A DNA stretch of 38,985 nt from Methanothrix harundinacea (GTDB lineage Archaea; Halobacteriota; Methanosarcinia; Methanotrichales; Methanotrichaceae): the NCBI GenBank assembly GCA_001509375.1, contig LGFT01000014.1, forward strand, positions 1-38,985, written 5' to 3'. The notes beneath the pieces were generated by a model. That model had not been told where the DNA came from and searched no databases. It was given only the letters and a program-made list of their open reading frames with translations. The translations under genes were made by a program, and so were the position numbers. Of this stretch, positions 24,252 through 32,063 are shown in pieces. Each line of letters begins with the position of its first letter. Position 1 is the first letter of the stretch.

Positions 24252-25646
24252 ATGAGACCGATCTCTCCCGACGAGATGAGAGCCATTGACACAAATTGCA
24301 CATATTTTGGTCTGCTTCCCCTTCAGCTGATGGAGAACGCTGGGTCTGCCCTCGCTCAGGAGGCGAAAAAGAAGACGCGGGGAAAGAAGATAGCCGTGGT
24401 TGCCGGAAGGGGGAACAACGGCGGAGACGCCTTTGTGGCCGCCCGCCACCTAGCCGACTTCGAGGTGACAGTATTTCTCCTAGGAAGGTCGAGAGATATC
24501 TCCACTGATGAGGCGAGGCGGAATTGGGAGATTCTTGAGCGGCTCGGCTTAGACCTCCGGGAGGTTCGGAATTCGAGGGACCTGGAGTCACTTTCCCAGT
24601 ACGACCTGATCCTGGACGCCATCTTCGGGACGGGCATTCGCGGCGCGGTCGGGAGTCTGGAGGCAGAGGCGATAGATGCCATCAACTCCTCGAGAAAGAG
24701 CGTCGTCTCTGTGGACGTCCCCAGCGGCCTGGGCACCGATAAGGTCGTCGATCCCGAGGTGACTGTCACCTTCCACAGGCCGAAGGAGGGCATACCCGGC
24801 GAGGTGGTGGTGGCGGGGATCGGCATACCGCCCTCCGCCGAGTTTCTGGCGGGCCCCGGCGACCTGTCCCTGGTGACCAGGAGGGCCGCCGGGAGCCACA
24901 AAGGCCAGAACGGCCGGGTCCTGGTGATCGGGGGCGGGCCCTACAGCGGCGCACCCGCTCTATCGGCGATGGCCGCCCTCCGGGCCGGGGCGGACCTCGT
25001 CACCGTCGCTGCCCCTGCAAGCGTCTCTGACACCATCGCAGGATTCTCCCCCAACCTGATCGTTCGGGGGCTTTCAGAGGAACACCTATCCCCCGACGAC
25101 CTCCCGGCCCTTCGAGACCTCGTGCCAAGACACGACGTCGTCGTCGTCGGCATGGGTCTGGGCCGCCATCCCGAGACCCAGGAAGCGCTGGCGAAGATCA
25201 TCCCAGAGTGCGGCAGGGTCGTGATGGACGCCGACGCCCTCCTCCCCGGAATCCCCCTTAAGGGGATCATCACCCCCCACGAGAGCGAGTTTCGGCGGGT
25301 AAGCACCATCAAGGTGCCGCCGGGCCGGGTCCAGAACGAGACGTTGATGAGCTTCGCAAGGGACATGAACCTCACCATCCTCCTGAAGGGGAAGGTCGAC
25401 CTGATCACCGATGGTCAGATCGTGCGGGGCAACGCCACCGGGAACGCCGGGATGACCGTTGGCGGGACCGGGGACGTCCTCGCCGGGATTACAGGAGCCT
25501 TCCGCTGCAAGGCCTCTTCCTTGCGGGCCGCCGTCGCCGCGGCCTTCGTCAACGGGACCGCTGGCGACCTCGCCTTCGAGAAGAAGGGGTACTCCCTCCT
25601 CGCCACAGACGTCATCGAGAATATACCCAGGGCCATGTGGTCGTGA
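24252..25646 (+). CDS. nnr: Bifunctional NAD(P)HX epimerase/dehydratase
   Basis: This 464-aa fusion repairs hydrated NAD(P)H. The N-terminal YjeF_N (NnrE) epimerase domain shows LMENAGSALAQE, VVAGRGNNGGDAFVAARHLA (about 48-67), LDAIFGTGIRG and SVDVPSGLGTD. The C-terminal carbohydrate-kinase-like NnrD dehydratase shows SHKGQNGRVLVIGGG, VVVGMGLGRHPET, ITPHESEFRR and NAGMTVGGTGDVLAGI. Both domains look complete. The stop overlaps the longest possible moaC frame by 10 bases. The pairing with MoaC is probably just compact packing. Confidence 0.95.
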   Translation: MRPISPDEMRAIDTNCTYFGLLPLQLMENAGSALAQEAKKKTRGKKIAVVAGRGNNGGDAFVAARHLADFEVTVFLLGRSRDISTDEARRNWEILERLGLDLREVRNSRDLESLSQYDLILDAIFGTGIRGAVGSLEAEAIDAINSSRKSVVSVDVPSGLGTDKVVDPEVTVTFHRPKEGIPGEVVVAGIGIPPSAEFLAGPGDLSLVTRRAAGSHKGQNGRVLVIGGGPYSGAPALSAMAALRAGADLVTVAAPASVSDTIAGFSPNLIVRGLSEEHLSPDDLPALRDLVPRHDVVVVGMGLGRHPETQEALAKIIPECGRVVMDADALLPGIPLKGIITPHESEFRRVSTIKVPPGRVQNETLMSFARDMNLTILLKGKVDLITDGQIVRGNATGNAGMTVGGTGDVLAGITGAFRCKASSLRAAVAAAFVNGTAGDLAFEKKGYSLLATDVIENIPRAMWS

Positions 25647-25672
25647 GCCCCAGGGCAGAAGGCGGTGATACC

Positions 25673-26239
25673 TTGAGGAGAGATCCGGACCCAGATCGCC
25701 GGGTGGATCGGGGAGGGATGGTGGAGATCACCGAGAAGCCCTCCGTCGGGCGGAGGGCTGTCGCATCAGGCTTAATCCGCTTAGAAGAGTCCACTGTTGA
25801 GGCGATCAAAAACGGCGAGGTGGAAAAGGGGGATGTCCTCACCGTGGCGAGGGTGGCGGCGATCCAGGCGGTGAAGGAGACGCCAAGACAGATCCCCATG
25901 TGTCACCCGATACCGATCACAGGCGTCGAGGTGGCCTTCGAGCTTTTGCCCGACCGGATCAGGGCGACGGTCGCCGTCACCTCCGTCGGAAAGACCGGCG
26001 TCGAGATGGAGGCGCTCTCCGGGGTCTCGGCGGCGCTCCTCAACGTATGGGACATGGTCAAGTCCCGGGAGAAAGACGAGACAGGAAACTACCCGACGAC
26101 GGTGGTCGATGAGATCCGGGTGGTGGAGAAGAGGAAGGGGAAGGCTGGAGAATCGTTTTGTCCCGGATCGTCCTCCTCTTCGAACGGGGATCCCAATGGT
26201 GGGCATCGGCGGGCCAATGACGGAAGCTCTCGCAGGTGA
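25673..26239 (+). CDS. moaC: Cyclic pyranopterin monophosphate synthase MoaC, with extra C-terminal tail
   Basis: MoaC converts the MoaA product to cPMP in molybdopterin synthesis, needed in methanogens for formylmethanofuran dehydrogenase. Signatures are KPSVGRRAVASGLI, QIPMCHPIPITGVEVAFEL, GVEMEALSGVSAALLNVWDM and KSREKDE, with all active-site residues visible. Normal proteins end near IRVVEKRKG. Here about 35 more residues follow, rich in S, G, N and R, resembling read-through of intergenic DNA after loss of a stop. The frame opens at 25637. TTG 25673 leaves the shortest plausible leader; ATG 25718 is also possible. Confidence 0.9.
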   Translation: MRRDPDPDRRVDRGGMVEITEKPSVGRRAVASGLIRLEESTVEAIKNGEVEKGDVLTVARVAAIQAVKETPRQIPMCHPIPITGVEVAFELLPDRIRATVAVTSVGKTGVEMEALSGVSAALLNVWDMVKSREKDETGNYPTTVVDEIRVVEKRKGKAGESFCPGSSSSSNGDPNGGHRRANDGSSRR

Positions 26240-26406
26240 TATTAGAAATATAGATTATATGAAATAGATAATTATTTATAGAACCCATTCCAAAACATGA
26301 CTCTGATCAGCCGTTGAAGTCCGCTTCCACTTCAGATCTATCTATTGTTTGATGGGCGAACGGGATGGACGAGATCAAGCCGGAGAACTAGAACAGGAGG
26401 ATCGTT

Positions 26407-26541
26407 ATGGTGAGAGTCGAGTTGCTTAAGGATGTAGAAGGTCTTGGTAAGAAGGGTGATCGAGTATCAGATGTGCCACCCGCACAGGCAGAAGAGCTGA
26501 TAAAAGCGGGCAAGGCCAAAGATCTCGGAATTAAGAAGTAG
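26407..26541 (+). CDS. 44-aa microprotein resembling the N-domain of ribosomal protein bL9
   Basis: ATG 26407, 6 bases after AGGAGG, opens a 44-codon ORF that is short enough to escape most gene callers. It reads MVRVELLKDVEGLGKKGDRV, then SDVPPAQAEELIKAGKAKDL and GIKK. The first 20 residues match the bL9 N-terminal signature (V.LL.DV.GLGKKGD.V). bL9 is a bacterial large-subunit protein absent from archaeal ribosomes. The second half is not bL9-like. It lies 25 bases before the DUF4332 gene, so the two probably form one operon. Function is unknown. Confidence 0.8.
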   Translation: MVRVELLKDVEGLGKKGDRVSDVPPAQAEELIKAGKAKDLGIKK

Positions 26542-26566
26542 CGCTCAAAGCCACAAGGAGTATTAG

Positions 26567-26980
26567 GTGGTTTTATTGACAAACATATTGAATATCCAGG
26601 GGATTGAACCGACGTATGCCGAGTCCCTCGCCACCGCCGGGATCAACTCAATCGAGAAGCTCCTCGAATCCGGCTCAAGCAAGAACGGTCGGACTGGGAT
26701 CTCTCAAAGCACTGGGATCTCGGAGAAGCTCATATTGGAGTGGGTGAACCGGGCGGACCTCACCAGGGTGAAGGGCATAGGGGAGAAGTACTCAGATCTC
26801 TTGGAGGTGGCTGGAGTTGACACCGTGGTGGAACTCTCCAAGAGGGTTCCTGAGAACCTCCATGCAAAGATGGTGGAGGTGAACGAGGCCAATAAGCGTG
26901 TAACGAGGAATCCAACCCTCTCCGAGGTGAAATCTTGGATAGAACAGGCTAAGGAGCTTCCCAGGATGATCCAGTACTAA
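26567..26980 (+). CDS. DUF4332 helix-hairpin-helix protein
   Basis: This 137-aa protein has two tandem helix-hairpin-helix-like units: NIQGIEPTYAESLATAGINS (residues 9-28) and RVKGIGEKYSDLLEVAGVDT (around 66-85). They are followed by LSKRVPENLHAKMVEVNEAN, the characteristic DUF4332 ending. HhH units usually bind DNA or RNA backbone without sequence specificity; no catalytic domain is present. GTG 26567 has AAGGAG 6 bases upstream. It sits behind the bL9-N-like microprotein and ends at a T-tract terminator. Confidence 0.88.
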   Translation: MVLLTNILNIQGIEPTYAESLATAGINSIEKLLESGSSKNGRTGISQSTGISEKLILEWVNRADLTRVKGIGEKYSDLLEVAGVDTVVELSKRVPENLHAKMVEVNEANKRVTRNPTLSEVKSWIEQAKELPRMIQY

Positions 26981-26985
26981 AAAGA

Positions 26986-27002
26986 TTTTTTTACTCATTT
27001 TT
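26986..27002 (+). terminator. T-tract terminator
   Basis: Two T-runs (26986-26992 and 26998-27002) directly follow the DUF4332 stop codon, with no hairpin. This is the normal archaeal intrinsic terminator pattern. Confidence 0.6.
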
Positions 27003-27139
27003 AATATTGAATTCTCTCCAGCGCGATTATTTATCAATGGGATTACTGATGAATCCGAATGATATGATCTCGTGTATGTAATGATCCGCCTAAATCTGAG
27101 GGATTAAGATCAAACCAACGACATGAGATTCCATTGCCG

Positions 27140-27205
27140 ATGGTGAAGGGCATGAGTCGACCGTCGCATGGTCGCAGATCGAATATCCAGGTGAAGAGAC
27201 AATGA
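27140..27205 (+). CDS. Possible 21-aa leader peptide
   Basis: An ATG at 27140 opens 21 basic codons (MVKGMSRPSHGRRSNIQVKR, then Q) whose TGA overlaps the next gene's ATG as ATGA. The overlap suggests a coupled leader, but there is no good ribosome-binding site and the size is within chance. Confidence 0.25.
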   Translation: MVKGMSRPSHGRRSNIQVKRQ

Positions 27206-27405
27206 GTCCGAAGTCGATCCTGAATAAAGGCTTAATTGCAATCTACGGAGTGATGCTGCTGATCGGCTTTTTATTGATTTTTATTCTGCCACCGATAGGA
27301 TTCGTGATAGTACTTCTATCTGCCGTCCTCCTGGTTATCTATGCCGTATTCTCTGGTCGGAGAGAGGGGACGAGCTCAAAGCCGGAGAGGAGAAAGGAGA
27401 GATAA
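27202..27405 (+). CDS. Small two-helix membrane protein
   Basis: This 67-aa protein has two hydrophobic segments, IAIYGVMLLIGFLLIFIL and GFVIVLLSAVLLVIYAVF, joined by PPI, and a basic tail (GRREGTSSKPERRKER) that should face the cytoplasm. AGGTGAAG lies 8-11 bases before the ATG. I do not recognise a family. It sits alone between the DUF4332 unit and IS remnants. Confidence 0.65.
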   Translation: MSPKSILNKGLIAIYGVMLLIGFLLIFILPPIGFVIVLLSAVLLVIYAVFSGRREGTSSKPERRKER

Positions 27406-27535
27406 ATACTAAAATTCCTGATAAGACTATCTGAGAGCGACGACCTGGCTGCCATCTGGCAGGAGGGCTGGAGTTGAGATGGGAGGGGGCTAAAGATGGG
27501 TCTTGGCAGCGATCCCTTCCATTTCGATAAGGTTA

Positions 27536-27625
27536 TTTTAACTCGCGGGAGCGGAGAGGGCGGAGCGAGAAGTCCCACGTCTTTAGGCTGGGGATGAAAG
27601 CGGAGCCCTCCCCAACGGTTTTTGC
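27536..27625 (+). mobile_element. IS200/IS605-type right-end remnant
   Basis: The sequence AACTCGCGGGAGCGGAGAGG continues into GAGAAGTCCCACGTCTTTAG and GCTGGGGATGAAAGCGGAGC. This is the typical 3' end of tnpB elements in methanogens, where the CCCACG/CGTGGG hairpin around TTTAG overlaps the tnpB end and the omega-RNA scaffold. The right half of the stem has lost a base and no transposase or tnpB frame remains, so it is a dead end sequence. Confidence 0.55.
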
Positions 27626-27724
27626 AGAAGATAACGATTTAGGGCAATAATGGGACGTACGAGTTTTGGTTCAACCCACGAATTATAAGCTCGACAGGTC
27701 TGCCATATTCCGTATACTCACCCC

Positions 27725-27852
27725 ATTACCACCTTGCGGTAGTGGTTAAGCATCGAAGAGAGTCAAAAACTCTACATCACGTTTCTGTGATGCAAGTCTT
27801 GACGATGAAAGTGGGAAGCCCCGCCCTTTAGGGTAGGGTAGTTCACTTCCAG
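27725..27852 (+). mobile_element. Second IS200/IS605 (IS1341)-type end remnant
   Basis: GATGAAAGTGGGAAGCCCCG continues as CCCTTTAGGGTAGGGTAGTT and CAC. It has the guide-proximal hairpin (GCCC-TTTA-GGG) and GAAAGTGGGAAGCCCC box seen at the ends of tnpB-carrying elements. The upstream CACATCACGTTTCTGTGATG piece forms another small hairpin. No coding sequence of the element survives. It differs from the end at 27.57 kb, so two different elements may have left scars here. Confidence 0.55.
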
Positions 27853-27929
27853 AAATCACGATGAAAAATTGAGTAGCGCTAGCGCTTTAACCGCCAGCGC
27901 CGCTTGCACCAATTTGGCTTTTTCTTCAT

Positions 27930-28793
27930 TCAGCGGACGGGGACGAACCCAGACTCCGCCACGATAATCTGCCCCTCATCGCTCAGAACAAACTCGATGA
28001 ACTCTTTGGCTCCGGGGCTAGGATCGCCGAAGGTGTAGAGGTTGAGGGCCCTCGAGAGCGGGTATGTGCCGTCCTTTATCGTCTCCGCGAAGGGCATGGC
28101 CCCATCGTAGTCTACAGCTCGAAGGGCGCCGCCCTCGACGTAGTTCATGCCGACGTACCCGATCGCCTTATCGCTGTTCGTCACTGCGGTCTTCACCTCG
28201 GCGTTGCTGCCATGGTAGGTGGTGACCCCCGGGGTCTCGGCCTCGATGCTCCCCATCACCATCTCGTTGAAGGTGTCTCGGGTGCCGGAGCCAACCTCTC
28301 TAGCCACCACGTAGATCCTCTCGTCGGGACCGCCTACGTCCATCCAGTTGGCGACTTCGCCGCTGTAGATGGCTGCCACCTCGTCTTGAGAGAGGTCTGT
28401 TACTCCTGCCTCGTAGATCGGCTGGCTCACCACCACGGCGATGGCATCATAGGCCACCAGAAACTCTTCGAAGCTGTCGCCGTAGGTGGCGATCTCGTCC
28501 GGCTTCACCTGCCGCGAGGCCATGGCGATCTCCGCGAGCCCCTGGGCGACGTTCTTGATCCCGACGCCAGACCCTCCGCCGGTGACGGAGGCGCGGACCC
28601 CATTCTGGATTTGGTTGAACTCCTCTGCAGAGGCCTCCACCAGAGGCATCACCGTGGTGGACCCGGCGACGGTGATGGCGGCAGCCTCAGTGGCGGGCTC
28701 CGTCTCTCTCTCCTCGTCAATGCATCCTGAGAAGGATAGGATCGACGCGATCACCAGGATGGCTGTCAAAAAGGAAGTTGAAGGTCTATTCAT
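27930..28793 (-). CDS. pstS: Phosphate-binding lipoprotein PstS
   Basis: This protein of about 287 aa binds phosphate outside the cell and feeds the Pst permease. It has a lipoprotein signal (AILVIASILSFSGC), so it would be anchored through that cysteine. The mature part opens with ITVAGSTTVMPLVEASAEEF, followed by GGGSGVGIKNVAQGLAEIAM and VAREVGSGTRDTFNEMVMG, the phosphate-contacting loops of PstS. The frame opens at 28832, but the ATG at 28793 follows GGGGGGTG and starts at the signal peptide. It is on the opposite strand, 3.7 kb from pstA, with unrelated genes between. Confidence 0.94.
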   Translation of the reverse strand: MNRPSTSFLTAILVIASILSFSGCIDEERETEPATEAAAITVAGSTTVMPLVEASAEEFNQIQNGVRASVTGGGSGVGIKNVAQGLAEIAMASRQVKPDEIATYGDSFEEFLVAYDAIAVVVSQPIYEAGVTDLSQDEVAAIYSGEVANWMDVGGPDERIYVVAREVGSGTRDTFNEMVMGSIEAETPGVTTYHGSNAEVKTAVTNSDKAIGYVGMNYVEGGALRAVDYDGAMPFAETIKDGTYPLSRALNLYTFGDPSPGAKEFIEFVLSDEGQIIVAESGFVPVR

Positions 28794-28876
28794 CACCCCC
28801 CCCTTACAGGTATCTATTATAAAATTTATCACAATAGGATAAATAGATGGCCTTACCCCAAAATACTGGCTATATA

Positions 28877-28894
28877 GGAATATATTCTATATAT
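28877..28894 (-). promoter_or_regulatory. AT-rich motif upstream of pstS
   Basis: On the minus strand this reads ATATATAGAATATATTCC, closely matching GTATATAGAATATTTATC upstream of the first pstC. It lies 84-101 bp before the pstS start and overlaps the cdc6 stop codon. A separate AT-rich stretch nearer the gene can serve as TATA box, so this copy may be an operator. Confidence 0.45.
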
Positions 28895-30014
28895 TTTCCT
28901 TTGGCCTGATCCTATCCAGCACCTCTTTTGGATCGTACCTGATGCGGACGACCCTGGACCTGCCCCGGTGGCCCGGCCCGCTGAAGTCGGTATCGATCAG
29001 CCTTGCAGCGTCTAGCTTGTTCAAAATCTCGTGGAACCGGGTGTACCCCGAGCCGGTGGCATCTTTGAACCTTTCGTAGAGGTCCCCGGCCTTTGAGGTC
29101 TCCATCTCCGCTGCGAGGCCCAGGAGGAGGAGCTCGTCCTCCCGGAGGGGCTTCAGGGCGCTCGAGAGGTGGACGAGCCTCGACCTCTCGTATGCCCGGT
29201 CGACGTCTTCCTTCGATATGATCCGGGAGGCCCTCCTCTCTGCCTCCATCCCCGCCCTCTTGAGAAGGTCGATCCCGACCCGGAGGTCCCCGGCCCGCTC
29301 GGTGAGGTCTGAGACCAGATCGATGATCTCCCCTGAGGCGACGCCGGGATAAAAGCCGAGATGGACCCGGCGGCCCAGGATGTCTCTTATCTCCTCGATG
29401 GAGTATAGAGGGAAGCTGACCTCCTCTGCCTGGAAGACCGACCCGACCCGAGGATCGAAGATGTAGCTGAGGGCTGGCTCGCTGAGGATGGCGATCACCC
29501 CGGCCCTGAACCCCGGGAAGGTCTCGTGGGCCCGAAGGAGGGTGTAGAGTACCCGGTCTACCTCCCTCTCGGGGAATAGGTAGTTGACGTCGTCGAGGGC
29601 CACCACAATGACCCGGTTCTCCGTCGTCATCGCCTTTGCGATCCGCTCGAGGACCCTTTTGAAGGAGACGCCGCTTGTGGGAGGCGAGTGGCCCAGAAGC
29701 TTGCTATAGATCCGGAGGAATATGGCGTGTCTCGTGTGGTCTATCTGGCAGTTGACGTGGACCGGGATCACCTTCGTGGAGTGGGCCTCGATTTCGGTGA
29801 AGAGCTTGACGACCGCCGTCGTCTTCCCGGTGCCCGGAGGGCCGAGACAGAGGGCGTTTACAGGGCGGCCTCCCGCGAAGACGGGCTTTACGCAGAACTT
29901 GAGGGACTCCATCTGGGGCTCGCGGTGAGCGAAGTGCTCGGGAAGGTGGTCAAACTCCAGGACCTCCCGGTCCTTGAAGATCGTCTCGTCCCAGAGGAGC
30001 ATCTCCCGTTTCAT
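28887..30014 (-). CDS. cdc6: Orc1/Cdc6-family replication initiator
   Basis: This 375-aa AAA+ ATPase binds origin DNA and helps load MCM. Walker A is GPPGTGKT (58-65), Walker B is VVALDDVNYLF (about 137-147), and the sensor/lid region ends in TERAGDLRVGIDLLKRAG, the characteristic Cdc6 sensor-2 segment. The C-terminal 80 residues form a winged helix (GDLYERFKDATGSGYTRFHE) for DNA contact. GGAGG lies 8-12 bases before the ATG and a TATA box is centred 27 bp upstream. I saw no clear origin-recognition-box repeats on either side. Confidence 0.94.
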   Translation of the reverse strand: MKREMLLWDETIFKDREVLEFDHLPEHFAHREPQMESLKFCVKPVFAGGRPVNALCLGPPGTGKTTAVVKLFTEIEAHSTKVIPVHVNCQIDHTRHAIFLRIYSKLLGHSPPTSGVSFKRVLERIAKAMTTENRVIVVALDDVNYLFPEREVDRVLYTLLRAHETFPGFRAGVIAILSEPALSYIFDPRVGSVFQAEEVSFPLYSIEEIRDILGRRVHLGFYPGVASGEIIDLVSDLTERAGDLRVGIDLLKRAGMEAERRASRIISKEDVDRAYERSRLVHLSSALKPLREDELLLLGLAAEMETSKAGDLYERFKDATGSGYTRFHEILNKLDAARLIDTDFSGPGHRGRSRVVRIRYDPKEVLDRIRPKENI

Positions 30015-30036
30015 CGCTCAAGCCTCCGAAGGCACC

Positions 30037-30046
30037 AATATATACA
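30037..30046 (-). promoter_or_regulatory. TATA box of cdc6
   Basis: TGTATATATT on the minus strand is centred 27 bp before the ATG. It is the only strong TATA element in the gap between gatE and cdc6. Confidence 0.55.
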
Positions 30047-30130
30047 GACAAAATAGTAGTTGGCCGGGCAAGAAATAAATAAGGTTCCCTGGCCAGAACC
30101 CGGGCGAAAGTCCGGGCCGCCTGGCGGCAC

Positions 30131-32023
30131 CTACTCTGCCAAAATTCTGTCGATCTCCCTCTTCAGAACGGAGCTGACGAGGGCGCCGTCGGCCTTCCCT
30201 CGAAGCTCCTTCATGGCAAGCCCCATCAGGGGGCCGAGGGCCGCCTCGCCCCTTTCTCTCACGAAGGCCTCCTTTTCGGCGACGATCCCGACAACCAGGT
30301 CCTCAACGCCGCTCTGGTCAACGCCCCCGAGGCCCGCTGCCTCTGCAGCCTGGGCCGCTGAGAGCTCCGGCCGCCTTGCCATCGTCTCCAGAAGCTGGGG
30401 GATCCCCTCTTTCGCCACGCTGCCTCCGGCGACGAGGGAGAGGGCGTCGATATACCGATCCTCGGTCAGGTTCGTGATCTTTGTCCCCTCCCGGGCCAGC
30501 TCCCTCGGGATCATCGCGAGGGTCCGCACCACCAGAGCTGGGGGAAGGGATAGGTCTCTCACTGTATCCTCGAAGAGCTGATAGTTCGGCGACGAGGCGA
30601 TCAGCCCCGCAAACTCGCGGTTGAGGCCATACTCCTCCGAAAAACGCGCCGCCCTCTCTTCGAAGAGCTCGGGAAGCTCCAGGGAATCTACATAATCGGA
30701 GGTCACCACCACCGGAGGGACGTCCGTCTCAGGGTACATCCGTGCAGATCCCGGCAGGGGCCTCATGTACTCGCTCGTCCCCTCGGGGAGGGCCCGCCTA
30801 GTCTCCTCGGGGACTCCGACGAGGGCCTCCTTTGCCCTCTCCAGGACCGCCTTCATCGCCGCCTCGGCCCGGTCCCTGGGAGCCGCCACCATCACCACGC
30901 AGTCGCCCGCAAGGGCCCCCAGCTCTGCCCGCACGTCCTCCACCTCTTTTTGGGTGATGCCGTAGGCGGGAAGCTCGTCGGAGTGGAAGATCCCGCCGAC
31001 CCCCGCCCTCTTGGCCCGGTCGGATAGCTCCGAGCCAAGCCTCCGGCCTGGTTGGATCTCCTTTCCCAAAAGGCCCGCAAAGCCCCCGAGCCTCACCGCT
31101 AAAACCACACCACCCTTCTTCAGGGCGGCCTTGATCACCTTCGACTCAGTGGTGGCGAAGAGGCCGGTGACGTCGGCCACAGAGTCGAAGACCTGAGCCT
31201 TCCGCCCGAGGAGCTCCTCTCCGATCTCCAGGAGGAGGCGCTGCCTATTCGCCTCCACCGCCACGATCGTCTCGATGAGGTTCAGGTCCTGAACTCCCTT
31301 TATCTCGACCCTCGCCCCGTCTTTGATGGAGATGTTGACGTCCTGACGGATCGTCCCAAGACCCCTCTTCACCCTCCCCGTCGACCGGAGGACCATCCCG
31401 AGCCTCTGGGCCACCTCCCGGGCGTGCTGGGGAGACACTATGTCGGGAGAGGTGCAGATCTCGACGAGGGGTATTCCCAGCCGGTCGAGGGAGTAGACCA
31501 CCTCGTCACCCCTATCTTCGATGATCCTTGCGGCCTCCTCCTCAAGGCAGATCGTCTCCATCCCGACCTCGCCGCAGGAGGTCTCAATCGAGCCGTGGGA
31601 GGCGACGTAGGCGGTCCTCTGAAAGCCGGAGGTGTTGGAGCCATCGATCACGATCTTTCTCATGGTGTGGACTTCGTCAGCGATTTGCATGTTGAGAAGC
31701 TTCGAGACTATGAGGGCGATCTCCAGGGCCTCGGGGTTCAGCTCGCTCGGGGGCTCTTCGTCAGCCTCCACGAGGCAGGTGGTGTCGTAAGATTTGTAGA
31801 TGAACTTTCGGGAGACGAGAACCTCTTCCAGGGCTGCCCTGTCGATCTCGCCAAGCTCGCTTCTGGCCGGTCGCAGGCGCCTGAAGAACTGATGGTCCGA
31901 CTCCTCCACGTCTCTGAGCCTTGTGGGGCAGCCGCAAAACAGCTTGGAGGCGGTATCAAGCTGCTGATGAATCTCGATACCGCATACCAGACCCAGGGAG
32001 GCGTAGTCTAAGCTTTCAGGCAT
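30131..32023 (-). CDS. gatE: Glutamyl-tRNA(Gln) amidotransferase subunit E
   Basis: This 630-aa archaeal GatE, with GatD, converts Glu-tRNA(Gln) to Gln-tRNA(Gln). The kinase-like GatB/E core shows LVCGIEIHQQLDTASKLFCG at the N-terminus, then VVIDGSNTSGFQRT-type and RLGIPLVEICTSPDIVSPQH segments and GLGTIRQDVNISI. An AspRS-type insertion follows (about 280-400), and the C-terminal helical YqeY-like tail ends LMGLAMKELRGKADGALVSS. Length matches the family. gatD is not adjacent. The gene precedes cdc6 on the same strand; cdc6 has its own promoter. Confidence 0.96.
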   Translation of the reverse strand: MPESLDYASLGLVCGIEIHQQLDTASKLFCGCPTRLRDVEESDHQFFRRLRPARSELGEIDRAALEEVLVSRKFIYKSYDTTCLVEADEEPPSELNPEALEIALIVSKLLNMQIADEVHTMRKIVIDGSNTSGFQRTAYVASHGSIETSCGEVGMETICLEEEAARIIEDRGDEVVYSLDRLGIPLVEICTSPDIVSPQHAREVAQRLGMVLRSTGRVKRGLGTIRQDVNISIKDGARVEIKGVQDLNLIETIVAVEANRQRLLLEIGEELLGRKAQVFDSVADVTGLFATTESKVIKAALKKGGVVLAVRLGGFAGLLGKEIQPGRRLGSELSDRAKRAGVGGIFHSDELPAYGITQKEVEDVRAELGALAGDCVVMVAAPRDRAEAAMKAVLERAKEALVGVPEETRRALPEGTSEYMRPLPGSARMYPETDVPPVVVTSDYVDSLELPELFEERAARFSEEYGLNREFAGLIASSPNYQLFEDTVRDLSLPPALVVRTLAMIPRELAREGTKITNLTEDRYIDALSLVAGGSVAKEGIPQLLETMARRPELSAAQAAEAAGLGGVDQSGVEDLVVGIVAEKEAFVRERGEAALGPLMGLAMKELRGKADGALVSSVLKREIDRILAE

Positions 32024-32063
32024 AGAGAGACGACCTTACCTCCAGGGTTATATAATATCTGCC

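Noticed and set aside
27660-27852. CRISPR repeat or leader
   Set aside because: The sequence elements are not repeated at regular spacing; they fit IS200/IS605 end structures better.
28833-30130. Replication origin next to cdc6
   Set aside because: I looked for repeated origin-recognition-box-like sequences in the gaps on both sides of cdc6 and in the AT-rich region near the histone gene and saw none; GC-skew analysis of the whole chromosome would be needed.
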